Source: Candidatus Avispirillum faecium (lineage in GTDB: Bacteria > Bacillota > Clostridia > Oscillospirales > CAG-272). Taken from it: a DNA stretch of 50,934 bases. The DNA lies in NCBI GenBank assembly GCA_904396155.1, contig CAJFOI010000008.1:1-50934 (forward strand), written 5' to 3'. Of the stretch, positions 39,968-48,455 are shown piece after piece (position 1 is the first letter of the stretch; each line of letters starts with the position of its first letter). A program made the translations under genes and the position numbers. Below the pieces are notes generated by a model. The model did not search any database, was not told the origin of the DNA, and saw only the letters and a program-made list of their open reading frames with translations.

Positions 39968-42499
39968 TCACGCAGTGACAATCTTGCTTGCATCTGCAAG
40001 ATTCAAAAGCTTTACCGCATCCTCGCGCATCTTATATTTGAGGATTTTCCCCGCCGCATTCATAGGGAAGGAATCCACAAAGGCTACATACCGGGGCGTC
40101 TTGTGCTTTGCCATATGCTCCCGCACGTATGTTTGGATCTCTTCCTCTGTGGCCGTCTCCCCGTCCTTTAAGATGATATAAGCCATGATCTCTTCCCCAT
40201 AATCTTTGTCGGGAACGCCGATCACCTGAACATCGCTTACCTTGGGATGGGTGTAAATAAAATCTTCGATTTCCTTGGGGTAAATGTTTTCTCCGCCGCG
40301 GATAATCATATCCTTCAGCCGCCCGGTTACTTTGTAGTTCCCGTCCGGCAGACGACGCAGCATGTCTCCGGAATGGAGCCATCCATCTGCGTCGATGGCC
40401 GCCGCGGTGGCTTCCGGCATTTTATAATACCCCTTCATAATATTGTAGCCTCTGGCCAGGAATTCGCCGTCTACATTGTCCGGCAGCTCTTCCCCCGTCT
40501 CCGGATCGACGATCTTGCACTCCACACCAAAGATGGGACTGCCCACCGTGTTCACTCTGGTCTCAATGGAATCGGTGATCTTGGACATGGTGGTCGCGGG
40601 AGAGGCCTCGGTCTGGCCATAGGTGATACAGATCTCGCTCATGTGCATCTTTTCGATCACCTGTTCCATCACCTTGATGGGGCAGGGACTGCCGGCCATG
40701 ATTCCGGTGCGCATATGGCTGAAATCTGTCTTATCAAAATCGGCGTGTCCCAGCATCGCAATAAACATCGTCGGCACCCCGTGGAAGCAGGTAATTTTCT
40801 CCTTTGTGATGCAGGCCAGTCCCTTGCTGGGAGAAAATGCAGGAATTGGGCTCATCGTTGTGCCGTGTGTCATCGCAGCCGTCATGGCAAGCACCATACC
40901 GAAACAATGGAACATAGGCACCTGAATCATCATTCGATCTGCAGTAGACAAATCCATACAGTCTCCGATGGCTTTGCCGTTGTTGACCACATTGTAGTGA
41001 GTGAGCATAACCCCCTTGGGGAACCCGGTCGTTCCGGAAGTGTACTGCATGTTGCACACATCGTGTTTGCCGATCATGGACGAACGGCGATACACCTCGC
41101 TGACGGGCACACCCTCTCCTGCCGCCATGGCTTCTTCCCAATTCCAGCATCCAGGCTGATCTGACTCGCAGGTGATAATATTGCGCAAAAAGGGCAGCTT
41201 TTTGATACGCAGCGGTGCGCCCTTCTGGGCCGTCTTCAGTTCCGGGCACAGATCATTGATAATTTTCACATAGTCGGAATCCTTGAACCCGTCTACCATC
41301 ACCAGCGTATGGGTGTCCGACTGCCGAAGCAGATACTCCAATTCGTGGATCTTATATGCGGTGTTCACTGTCACCAGTACCGCACCGATTTTTACTGTCG
41401 CCCAGAAGGTGATATACCAGGCAGGCACGTTGGTTGCCCAAATCGCCACATGGTCCCCCTGTTTGACGCCCATAGCGATCAGAGACCGGGCAAAGCTGTC
41501 CACATCGTCACGGAACTGGGAATATGTCCTCGTGTAATCGCAGGTGGTATACCGGAAGGCATACTGATCCGGAAATTCATCGCATACGCGGTCCAGTACC
41601 TGGGGAAATGTAAGATCGATCAGGTGTTCCTTGGGCCATATATACTTGCCGTCTCCCCGGATGCTTGTCTGAAGGCGCCCTGCCATGTCGGAAGCCCCGA
41701 TATATTCCTGCATAAAGTGGACAAAATGGGGGAATACAATCCCGGAGGACTCCAAATCGGGCATATAGCGCTTAAGCCACTCCAGAGAAATGTATCCCTC
41801 ATAGTTGATAGAACGCAGTGCCGCAAGAAAATCTGCGATCGGCAGATCTCCCTCTCCCATCATCCGGTATTCCACCGTATCCCCGTTCATAATGGAATCT
41901 TTAATATGCGTATACTTGATATAGGCGCCCAAATTTTGAATGGTCTTTTGCGGGTTTTCTCCTCCAAATCGATACGGGTGATGCATATCCCACAGCGCAC
42001 CTACCGCGTCGCTTTCTACGGCGTTGAGCACCTCACAAAGGCGATGGGTATCGGTATATACGCCGTTTGTTTCCACCAAAAGCATAACGCCTGCAGCTTC
42101 CGCCTTGGGTGCCAGCCGCCGTAATGCTTCGATTACCACTGCGTCGTCAAAATCAGTGGTGACTTCTGCGGTGAGATCTCCCAAAATACGAATATAAGGC
42201 GTACCCAGCTTCTCCGCCAGCCGAATGTATTCTTCTAACTCCTGTATATTCTCTTCCATTTGGTCTCCGTAGCGCAAAGCACAGCCGGAAGAAAGACAAG
42301 GGATCTCCAAATGAAGCTTTTTCAGCTTCGCTTTTGTTTTTTCAATATTTTCATCGCTGAAGGGCTCCGCATGTACGGAGAAAATATCATCTCCCAGACC
42401 CCGCAGCTCAATGCCGCTGAAGCCTACATCCTTTGCCATAGCATAAATGTCCGGCCAGCTGTAATCCGGACAACCCAATGTGGAAAAAGCAAGTTTCAT
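39968..42499 (-). CDS. TIM-barrel isomerase/epimerase-like domain fused to acyl-CoA synthetase
   Basis: This is an 843-aa protein. Residues 1-275 are a xylose-isomerase-like TIM barrel: KLAFSTLGCPDYSWPDIYAM, GFSGIELRGLG, VMLLVETNGVYTDTHRLCEV, ALWDMHHPYRFGG, YIKYTHIKDS and YEGYISLEWL, with metal-type His/Glu/Asp. Residues 290-843 are a complete acyl-adenylate synthetase: AMP-binding QYTSGTTGFPKGVMLTHYNV (about 486-505), YGQTEASPATTMSK, GWLHSGDMLRR, KVTGRLKDMIIRGGENIYPK and a catalytic lysine region NAAGKILKYKMRE. The frame is continuous, with AAGGAAAG before the ATG. The barrel's substrate is unknown; the ligase makes an acyl-CoA. It is controlled by a T-box (42568-42826). Confidence 0.85.
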   Translation of the reverse strand: MKLAFSTLGCPDYSWPDIYAMAKDVGFSGIELRGLGDDIFSVHAEPFSDENIEKTKAKLKKLHLEIPCLSSGCALRYGDQMEENIQELEEYIRLAEKLGTPYIRILGDLTAEVTTDFDDAVVIEALRRLAPKAEAAGVMLLVETNGVYTDTHRLCEVLNAVESDAVGALWDMHHPYRFGGENPQKTIQNLGAYIKYTHIKDSIMNGDTVEYRMMGEGDLPIADFLAALRSINYEGYISLEWLKRYMPDLESSGIVFPHFVHFMQEYIGASDMAGRLQTSIRGDGKYIWPKEHLIDLTFPQVLDRVCDEFPDQYAFRYTTCDYTRTYSQFRDDVDSFARSLIAMGVKQGDHVAIWATNVPAWYITFWATVKIGAVLVTVNTAYKIHELEYLLRQSDTHTLVMVDGFKDSDYVKIINDLCPELKTAQKGAPLRIKKLPFLRNIITCESDQPGCWNWEEAMAAGEGVPVSEVYRRSSMIGKHDVCNMQYTSGTTGFPKGVMLTHYNVVNNGKAIGDCMDLSTADRMMIQVPMFHCFGMVLAMTAAMTHGTTMSPIPAFSPSKGLACITKEKITCFHGVPTMFIAMLGHADFDKTDFSHMRTGIMAGSPCPIKVMEQVIEKMHMSEICITYGQTEASPATTMSKITDSIETRVNTVGSPIFGVECKIVDPETGEELPDNVDGEFLARGYNIMKGYYKMPEATAAAIDADGWLHSGDMLRRLPDGNYKVTGRLKDMIIRGGENIYPKEIEDFIYTHPKVSDVQVIGVPDKDYGEEIMAYIILKDGETATEEEIQTYVREHMAKHKTPRYVAFVDSFPMNAAGKILKYKMREDAVKLLNLADASKIVTA

Positions 42500-42567
42500 T
42501 GGTTTTCTTTCCTTTCTCTTCAAAAAGTTTAACAATACAAATCAGAGACGATAGAAAAATTTGCAAA

Positions 42568-42603
42568 GAAAAAGCCCTCGTCTCTGCACTCAAGCAAGAG
42601 ACG
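42568..42603 (-). terminator. T-box-controlled terminator
   Basis: On the minus strand CGTCTCT / AGAGACG (42579-42603) is followed by GAGGGC and a run of T, 69 bp upstream of the start codon. It competes with the antiterminator formed around the T-box core. Confidence 0.85.
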
Positions 42604-42826
42604 AAAGCCAAGCTTCCGCGGTACCACTCTTATTGACGCAAATGGTGCGCCCCCTCTCAGGCACTTCATGCCCTTCCCTGTGATAACGGAGGGTTCCGGT
42701 GGGGCCTACTGAAGGAGTTCAGCCCACAGCTCAGGGGCGAGATGTTCCACACAGATAGCGCTTTTCACCAGCCAGCGCCTCTCTAAAATCCTGTCGTTTG
42801 GAACGGTATTCCCCGTCAACGCTTTG
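42568..42826 (-). promoter_or_regulatory. T-box riboswitch, specifier CUC (Leu) proposed
   Basis: The T-box core TGGTACCGCG lies at 42617-42626 within AGAGTGGTACCGCGGAAGC, followed by the terminator. Stem I: GGGG (42811-42814) pairs with CCCC (42734-42737), and GTTCCA (42799-42804) pairs with TGGAAC (42744-42749). The specifier-loop 3' strand between them is ATCTCG. Taking the three bases before the last purine gives CTC, a leucine codon and the usual Leu specifier in Firmicutes; AUC (Ile) is the main alternative. It would permit transcription of the fusion gene when the cognate tRNA is uncharged. Confidence 0.85.
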
Positions 42827-42831
42827 GATGT

Positions 42832-42860
42832 ATTATAGCACCCAGAAAAAATTTTGTCAA
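42832..42860 (-). promoter_or_regulatory. promoter of the T-box leader
   Basis: On the minus strand: consensus TTGACA, 17 bp, TATAAT with TG before it. Confidence 0.85.
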
Positions 42861-42915
42861 CAGGTTTGTTTTATTTTTTTGGATTTTTTTCGCTGAGAAG
42901 ATAGCAAAAAAATTG

Positions 42916-42944
42916 TATACATTTTCTTCAAATTATGGTAGAAT
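42916..42944 (+). promoter_or_regulatory. probable promoter of the nucleoside hydrolase gene
   Basis: TATACA, 17 bp, TAGAAT, about 41 bp before the start. The -35 is weak. Confidence 0.4.
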
Positions 42945-42984
42945 ATAAGAAATTTACATATTCCTCTTAGGAAAGGATTTTGTT

Positions 42985-43902
42985 ATGAAAAAACCTGTCC
43001 CGCTGATTTTGGATACGGATATCGGATGCGATATCGATGACACGTGGGCCCTTGCCATGATCCTGCGCAGTCCGGAAATCGATCTGCGTATGGTGACCTC
43101 CGCGGCCTTTGATACTACCTATCAGGCAAAACTTGCAGCAAAAATGCTGCAGATCGCCGGCCGGGAAGATGTGGCAGTCGGCATCGGCGTACATGGCAGC
43201 GGAAACCTGGAAGGATGCAGCAATATTACAGACTGGGTAGAAGACTACGACCTGTCTTCCTATCCCAATCTCTATGAAGACGGCATTGACGCCATGGTAA
43301 AGCACATTCTGACGTCAAAGGAAAAAGTCACCGTCCTTGCCATCGGCCCCTGTACAAATCTGGCGGCTGCCATCCAAAGAGAACCCCGTATTGTGGAAAA
43401 CAGCCGATTGGTCTTTGTGGGTGCCAATTTGTACAACGGCGCGTTCCGTGGCTGGTATCCTCCGCTGGGAAAAGAAAGCAATATCAATGTAAGCATCGAA
43501 GCGTATCGCATCGGTGTGGAAAAGAATGACTGGGAGGTAGAACTCATCCCCCTGGATGTATCCGGCTGTACGATTCTGGAAACAGCATATTTTGACCACA
43601 TCCGCGAAACTGCAAAAGAAGATTTGCTGATGGCCGCTCTCGTGGAAAACACAGATATCTGGTTCAAAAACATGAACTACGATTACCACGGTCCCACCTC
43701 TGCCCTGTTTGACACGGTGGGCGTCTATGCACTGATCTCCAGGGAATTGCTCAATTACGAGCGGCTGCCGGTATATGTAAACGATAAGGGTATCACGCTC
43801 ATTGATCCTATGCGAGGCAAAATGATGGACTGCGCTATCTCCTGGAAAGACAAAGAGAAATTTTACAAATTCCTCACTGCCCGTCTGTGCGGAGAAGTGT
43901 AA
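42985..43902 (+). CDS. nucleoside hydrolase family protein
   Basis: This is a 305-aa protein. The N-terminal calcium-binding motif LILDTDIGCDIDDTWALAMI (residues 8-27) is the family hallmark, with one Cys in place of the usual aliphatic or proline residue. It is followed by VTVLAIGPCTNLAAAIQREP and ALFDTVGVYALISRELLNYE. Such enzymes split nucleosides into base and ribose; the base preference cannot be read from sequence. AGGAAAGG precedes the ATG. It diverges from the T-box-controlled gene and ends at a terminator. Confidence 0.9.
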   Translation: MKKPVPLILDTDIGCDIDDTWALAMILRSPEIDLRMVTSAAFDTTYQAKLAAKMLQIAGREDVAVGIGVHGSGNLEGCSNITDWVEDYDLSSYPNLYEDGIDAMVKHILTSKEKVTVLAIGPCTNLAAAIQREPRIVENSRLVFVGANLYNGAFRGWYPPLGKESNINVSIEAYRIGVEKNDWEVELIPLDVSGCTILETAYFDHIRETAKEDLLMAALVENTDIWFKNMNYDYHGPTSALFDTVGVYALISRELLNYERLPVYVNDKGITLIDPMRGKMMDCAISWKDKEKFYKFLTARLCGEV

Positions 43903-43933
43903 AAAAAAGGCTGCACCAGTGCAGCCTCTTTTC
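43903..43933. terminator. bidirectional terminator
   Basis: The stem GGCTGCA / TGCAGCC is flanked by A and T runs, between the nucleoside hydrolase and the DUF4358 lipoprotein genes. Confidence 0.85.
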
Positions 43934-43934
43934 C

Positions 43935-44495
43935 TTATTTTAATGCAGCCGCTTCAAAAGCATCCCATGCAGCTGTGTCTTCCTCGTCCCCGTTGATAAG
44001 CAGTGCCAGCGCGTTGTCATACTGCCGCCACACCGCGTCCGGATTCTCGATCGCCCACGACATGATGGCATACTCCTCCGGGAAATACATCTGCAAAGCA
44101 GAGGCCTGGGTGTTCAAATATGTCTCCTCCACGATTGCCCGAACCTCGTCGTAATCCTCCTGTGTCATTTCATCGTCAAACACAAAGAGCGCAAAGGTAT
44201 GGTGACTGTTGTCGGGCGTCGTGATCACATAGTCGGTCAAATGATCCGCCGCAGGGATATCTACCACACCATACAAAAGCATCATCATGTCGTCTGTATC
44301 GTCTGCCTTGTAAATCACATCGCTCACATGCTCCGACAGGGAGGTCTCTGCATCGACTGCCGAAAAAATGTCTGCAAGATCCCCGGTAACACGGGTCTTC
44401 TCGGAAGCATCCGGTTCCTTTTCGCATCCTACAAGTCCAAGAAAGCAACAGGACAGGAGAAGCGCCAGCGCAAGAAATAAACTGATTTTTTTCAT
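43935..44495 (-). CDS. DUF4358-type lipoprotein
   Basis: This 186-aa protein has a signal peptide with lipobox (MKKISLFLALALLLSCCFLG, then LVGC). The mature part is acidic, with AVDAETSLSEHVSDVIYKAD and FALFVFDDEMTQEDYDEVRA, the DUF4358 pattern. The family is often encoded with O-acylation (MBOAT/AlgX-like) surface genes in Clostridia; here it follows an AlgX-like lipoprotein gene by 59 bp on the same strand, so they are probably co-transcribed. AGAGAGGAAAC lies before the ATG at 44495. Confidence 0.82.
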   Translation of the reverse strand: MKKISLFLALALLLSCCFLGLVGCEKEPDASEKTRVTGDLADIFSAVDAETSLSEHVSDVIYKADDTDDMMMLLYGVVDIPAADHLTDYVITTPDNSHHTFALFVFDDEMTQEDYDEVRAIVEETYLNTQASALQMYFPEEYAIMSWAIENPDAVWRQYDNALALLINGDEEDTAAWDAFEAAALK

Positions 44496-44554
44496 AAAAG
44501 TTTCCTCTCTTCCATTGATCTGTTGTCTAACAAAAGCTGCCGTTCGATGATATG

Positions 44555-46042
44555 TCAATCTGCAACCGTTCTTCCGTTTGCGTAATTGCGCAGATTGCGC
44601 TCCGCTACAATTACAATGATCACATCTGCATCACAGTTGATGATCTCATTTTCATCAAAAGCAAAGGTCCAGTTGTAAGTGCTCATGTAAAAGCTGTCCT
44701 TTAAGAACGGTACCATGGCGATGCTGTAAGAATCCCGCATGACGTAGGCATTGGGTGCATCATAGTTATAATCGTTTCTGTATTGGAAATAGTACAACTT
44801 GTCACTGTACCCGTCCGGCCATACATAGGCAAAGGTAAACTGGCCCCAAGAGGTCTTGGGCGTATAATTCACAAGGGTGGCAGTCCTGCCGCTTTTCAGC
44901 GTATAAACCGGGCCGTAATCCTTAAGTGTGCTGTAATAGCCCAGATAGTAGGCCAGGTCCTTCATATAGGTTTCACAATAGTTGATTTGATATTCACTTT
45001 TGTCGTGGATCACCACATTGGGAAAATCCGCTTTGATTTTATCCATGGTGGCACGATACGCAAAGTACCCCGCATGGTTGTTCCAGTGCGTATCATATTT
45101 GTAATACAAATTGCGCTCCGGCACCTCCTGCACTGCGGCTGCCATAGTTCCCCGCAGATCTATTGCAGTAATTCCGGCACTATCCAAAAGCTCCACAAAC
45201 TGGTCATATCTTCTATAAGAGGCCATGGTGTATCCTTCCGGCATATAGTCCGGATACACACTGTTCTTGTTGGGCGCAATAACAAAATAAAACTTCTTTC
45301 CGTTGGATTCCGCCCAGTCATTGCGCTCCCGCAAGGTCTTTACAAGACGATCATATACGGTCTGCGATAAAAATCCGGATCCTACAAAGTCGCTGACTGT
45401 GTCCTCGTAAAACATGTAATCGTCATACCCGATAATTACATGCTCACAAACGGTCCCCGGCTTGATATCCTCCAAAAACAGCCGCGGTATGTTATAAGAC
45501 TCTGTGGGAGAGGGAAACACCGTATCACTGATCATGGGCATATACGGCACCGTGGTGGAATTGTCCTCATCTCCCGCAGCGTCCCTGTCGGAATATGTAT
45601 GAACCAATACCTTTCCGCCGGGAGTCTCCACAGGCGTGTTACTGTCCCCACTGTTGCCGTTTCCACTAAATCCTTCCCCAAAGGTTCCGCCGCTACTGCC
45701 ACTTCCGCTGCCGCTTCCGCCGCCGAAGTCTCCCAGACTGCCGCCGCCGCTCACCGCGGCTACGCCGCCAGAGGAGCCGCCGTTCCAACTGCCGCCTGCA
45801 GTCTCCTCGGCATTGCCTGCAGGCTCAGTCTCTGCTTCCGTTGTTTCTTCTTCCGTCGTCTCCTCTTCTGTCGTTTCCTCTTCCGTTGTTTCTTCTTCTG
45901 TTGTTTCTTCCTCCGTCGTCTCTTCCTCTGTTGTTTCTTCGGCCTCTGTGGTGTCCTTGCTTTTCTCCTCGCCATCACATGCTGTGAGCCACAACATGGA
46001 TGCCGCAAGAAGCAGCGCCACGAATGCAAGTAGTTTTCTCAT
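44555..46042 (-). CDS. AlgX/DHHW-like SGNH-domain lipoprotein with Thr-Glu linker
   Basis: This is a 495-aa protein. Lipoprotein signal: MRKLLAFVALLLAASMLWLT then AC (lipobox). Next is a long acidic linker of repeated T-T-E-E-E (about residues 28-70) and a Gly/Ser-rich segment (to about 125). The C-terminal 330 residues resemble AlgX/AlgJ or DHHW-type SGNH domains: HVIIGYDDYMFYEDTVSDFV, FYFVIAPNKNSVYPDYM, YKYDTHWNNHAGYFAYRATM (His motif) and NAYVMRDSYSIAMVPFLKD with the RDS catalytic-type element. It may acetylate a surface polymer together with a membrane acyltransferase, which is not in the window. The start is chosen at the signal peptide; GAAAGGA is about 20 nt upstream. Confidence 0.75.
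   Translation of the reverse strand: MRKLLAFVALLLAASMLWLTACDGEEKSKDTTEAEETTEEETTEEETTEEETTEEETTEEETTEEETTEAETEPAGNAEETAGGSWNGGSSGGVAAVSGGGSLGDFGGGSGSGSGSSGGTFGEGFSGNGNSGDSNTPVETPGGKVLVHTYSDRDAAGDEDNSTTVPYMPMISDTVFPSPTESYNIPRLFLEDIKPGTVCEHVIIGYDDYMFYEDTVSDFVGSGFLSQTVYDRLVKTLRERNDWAESNGKKFYFVIAPNKNSVYPDYMPEGYTMASYRRYDQFVELLDSAGITAIDLRGTMAAAVQEVPERNLYYKYDTHWNNHAGYFAYRATMDKIKADFPNVVIHDKSEYQINYCETYMKDLAYYLGYYSTLKDYGPVYTLKSGRTATLVNYTPKTSWGQFTFAYVWPDGYSDKLYYFQYRNDYNYDAPNAYVMRDSYSIAMVPFLKDSFYMSTYNWTFAFDENEIINCDADVIIVIVAERNLRNYANGRTVAD
45835..45950 (-). repeat. 12/15-bp coding repeats for Thr-Thr-Glu-Glu linker
   Basis: About eight in-frame units of T-T-E-E-E with alternating GTT/GTC and TCT/TTC spellings on the forward strand. 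Such stretches change length easily. Confidence 0.85.
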
Positions 46043-46137
46043 ACCGCGTACCGTAATTCGGTTCCTTTCCATATGGGTCTGATCCGCTGGCAGACGCACG
46101 CCGAAATGCATCTGCTATACAGATTTTCTATATTGTC

Positions 46138-46166
46138 ATTATACCACAATGATATATGTCCTGCAA
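46138..46166 (-). promoter_or_regulatory. promoter of the AlgX-like lipoprotein gene
   Basis: On the minus strand: TTGCAG, 17 bp, TATAAT with TGG before it. The leader is about 90 nt. Confidence 0.7.
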
Positions 46167-46285
46167 CGGATTTCCTCCATTTATTACACAAAATATATGT
46201 CTTATTTTTTAATTTTATATGAACTCTATTTTCATTTTACTCTATTTGTGGTATCTTAAATATAATAGATAAGAAAGGAAACCCT

Positions 46286-47929
46286 ATGGATAAAAAAGAT
46301 TTCGACATTGCAGCCGCTGCACGTCAGGAAAATTTTAGTCTGCTGTATCCAGACGCAGCGTCTCAAGATGCTTCCTACCAGAACAAAACCGGTCTCGGGG
46401 AGGAGACCGCCTCACAGTTGGAGCTCTATACCCTGTTGGACCTTTCCTCCAGTGAAATCGGTCGTTTTTTCACCACCGATCCTGTCGTAATCCGATACCG
46501 TCAGGAAACCTTTGCCGATCTTGTCGCCATTCCAGCTCTCTGTGATACCCTGATTCGGATGCTCCCCTTTTTGCACGACATTATGGATCTTCGCAGAATG
46601 TACTCCGATACAGCAGTAGGAGACAGTTATCTATACAGTATTTCCGAAATAGAAATATACACTTCACTCATGTCCATGCTCCAGGAGGAACTGCTGCCCT
46701 ATCGGGAGCAGGTATCCTCGCCGGCATTGCAACATTTTACCCAACGCATATCTCTCCTGACGGAAAGTGATTACTATAAAAACCTGACGGAAAAACTGCA
46801 GCAGCTTTCATCCCGGGTGCGGGATATCCGCAGCGTCACCGTGGGCGTCAATTTAGACGACAAGCTGTTTCCCTCTTCTGCCGGAGTGCTGTCCGTAAAC
46901 AGCGACCGGTTCAAAAGCGGCGATTTTTTCAACAAAGTGATGCGGCTGGACTTCAAAGATGACGACATGACCTGTATTGCAAACCTCATCCCCTTTCAAA
47001 AGAACCAAAACGAAAATCAGCAAATGGCATTGATGAATGCCTTTCATAACGCCATCGCTGACATCTTCAAAACCTCCATTCGCTCCTGGAAACGCACCGT
47101 GCAGTATTATGTACTGGACAATACGGATTTTCTGCTGCAAATGATGCCGGAAATTGAATTTGTCACAAAGGCTACACAGTTGATTCGGGAGCTGCAAGCA
47201 CAGGGATGCCCTCTGTGTACGCCGGAAATTTTAGACACAAACATGCAGCAAAACTACTTCCGGACAAAGGGGCTTTGCAACCCGGTAATCGCACTAAAAA
47301 CAGATGAAACACAGGTTCCAAATGATTTTACCTTTGACAGTGACGCCATGATTTATGTGATTACCGGTCCCAACCGAGGCGGTAAAAGCGTGCTTACCTG
47401 CGCTGTAGGTCATGCTTTCGCCATGGCACAACTGGGCCTTCCGGTCTGTGCTGAGGAAGCGATCCTCAGCCCCTGTGATCAGATCTTTACGCACTTCCCG
47501 ACCGGAAGTGAAGACACCGTGGAAAAAGGGCGTCTGGGAGAAGAATGTGCGCGCCTCAATGCAATTTTGGACAATGTCACTTCTCAAAGCCTTGTTTTGC
47601 TGGACGAATCCTTGTCCTCCACCGGCTCCTATGAGGGCGCGTATATCGCCTCTGAAGTGCTCGCCGGCTTCAGTCTGGTGGGGTGCCGCCTGATTTTTTC
47701 CACACACCTGCACGATCTTGCCGCCTCCGTAGAGGAAATCAATCAAAAATGTATCCCAATGGGCGGTGTTCCCATTGACAACATGGTTGCCGAGGTGTGC
47801 GACGACGGTCGACGCACTTTTCACATTATACGAAAAAAGCCGGATGGAAAAAGCTACGCAAAGGATATTGCAGACAAATATGGGCTTTCCTTTGATACTA
47901 TTTGTAAAAAAATCAAAAGAAATATATGA
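46286..47929 (+). CDS. MutS-family ATPase without mismatch-recognition domain
   Basis: This is a 547-aa protein. The C-terminal part is a MutS-type ATPase: Walker A VITGPNRGGKSVLTCAVGHA (about 357-376), TGSEDTVEKGRLGEECARLN, Walker B SLVLLDESLSSTGSYEGAYI (about 433-452) and IFSTHLHDLAASVEEI. The N-terminal 340 residues are helical with MutS lever-like segments (LELYTLLDLSSSEIGRFFTT), but no mismatch-binding domain I (no F-x-E motif) and no C-terminal Smr nuclease, so it is neither MutS1 nor full MutS2. Its role is unknown; several orphan MutS families exist in Firmicutes. AGAAAGG precedes the ATG. Confidence 0.8.
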   Translation: MDKKDFDIAAAARQENFSLLYPDAASQDASYQNKTGLGEETASQLELYTLLDLSSSEIGRFFTTDPVVIRYRQETFADLVAIPALCDTLIRMLPFLHDIMDLRRMYSDTAVGDSYLYSISEIEIYTSLMSMLQEELLPYREQVSSPALQHFTQRISLLTESDYYKNLTEKLQQLSSRVRDIRSVTVGVNLDDKLFPSSAGVLSVNSDRFKSGDFFNKVMRLDFKDDDMTCIANLIPFQKNQNENQQMALMNAFHNAIADIFKTSIRSWKRTVQYYVLDNTDFLLQMMPEIEFVTKATQLIRELQAQGCPLCTPEILDTNMQQNYFRTKGLCNPVIALKTDETQVPNDFTFDSDAMIYVITGPNRGGKSVLTCAVGHAFAMAQLGLPVCAEEAILSPCDQIFTHFPTGSEDTVEKGRLGEECARLNAILDNVTSQSLVLLDESLSSTGSYEGAYIASEVLAGFSLVGCRLIFSTHLHDLAASVEEINQKCIPMGGVPIDNMVAEVCDDGRRTFHIIRKKPDGKSYAKDIADKYGLSFDTICKKIKRNI

Positions 47930-47964
47930 TTCTCGTTTTGTCTGATAAAAAAACGGAAAAAGTA

Positions 47965-47993
47965 TTGCATTTTCAGCAGCCTTATGATAAAAT
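47965..47993 (+). promoter_or_regulatory. promoter of rpmB
   Basis: TTGCAT, 17 bp, TAAAAT, 51 bp upstream of the start. Confidence 0.65.
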
Positions 47994-48043
47994 ATAACTT
48001 GCTGAATTTTGAAGTATTGAATCCATATAAACGGAGGTAAAAA

Positions 48044-48229
48044 ATGGCTAAGTGTGATATCTGCGGAAAAGGCGTTGTATTCGGCCACAATGTTTCCCAC
48101 TCCAACCGCAAGACAAACAGAACGTGGAAACCCAATATTAGAAAAGTGCGCGCCGTTGTTCACGGCACCCACAAAACAGTACATGTGTGTTCCCGCTGCC
48201 TGCGTTCCGGCAAAGTGGAGCGTGCATAA
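48044..48229 (+). CDS. rpmB: 50S ribosomal protein L28
   Basis: This 61-aa protein starts [20 protein letters not shown], then [20 protein letters not shown] and [13 protein letters not shown]. The four cysteines (C4, C7 and two in CSRC) make it the zinc-binding form of L28. GGAGG precedes the ATG. It is encoded alone with its own promoter and terminator. Confidence 0.97.
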   Translation: MAKCDICGKGVVFGHNVSHSNRKTNRTWKPNIRKVRAVVHGTHKTVHVCSRCLRSGKVERA

Positions 48230-48252
48230 GTTTCTGCACTGCAGTGTACATT

Positions 48253-48276
48253 GCTCCCGCAAAGCGGGGGCTTTTG
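48253..48276 (+). terminator. terminator after rpmB
   Basis: GCTCCCGC-aaa-GCGGGGGC followed by TTTTGTCTT. Confidence 0.75.
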
Positions 48277-48370
48277 TCTTGTTACACAAATTTTTCAAGC
48301 CAAGCAGTTTTTGCGGCGTACAACCTAAGTCTTAAATTTCTTTTATTTTGACGGTTGGCACTATATTTTC

Positions 48371-48399
48371 TTTACATTGAGTCAAATATATGCTATACT
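48371..48399 (+). promoter_or_regulatory. promoter of queT
   Basis: TTTACA, 17 bp, TATACT. Transcription would begin about at the first base of the preQ1 aptamer. Confidence 0.65.
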
Positions 48400-48404
48400 G
48401 AAAC

Positions 48405-48445
48405 TGTGAGTTCGCAAAATCCTCACAATAAAAAAAACTACGGAG
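48405..48445 (+). promoter_or_regulatory. preQ1-I riboswitch
   Basis: P1 stem TGTGAG / CTCACA encloses a loop starting TTCGCAAAATC. The A-rich tail AATAAAAAAAACTA follows, then CGGAG. This is the compact preQ1 class I layout (stem-loop plus A-rich strand ending in CUA). The ribosome binding site GGAG lies directly against the aptamer, so ligand binding would block translation of queT. The downstream gene, a queuosine precursor transporter, supports the call. Confidence 0.82.
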
Positions 48446-48455
48446 AAAACAGAAT

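Noticed and set aside
45835-45950. CRISPR-like array
   Set aside because: The short periodic units are in-frame codons for Thr and Glu without unique spacers. No CRISPR array or cas gene was seen in the window.
45636-46082. Plus-strand frame with repeated VVSSS
   Set aside because: It is the antisense reading of the Thr-Glu repeat of the AlgX-like lipoprotein, not a separate gene.
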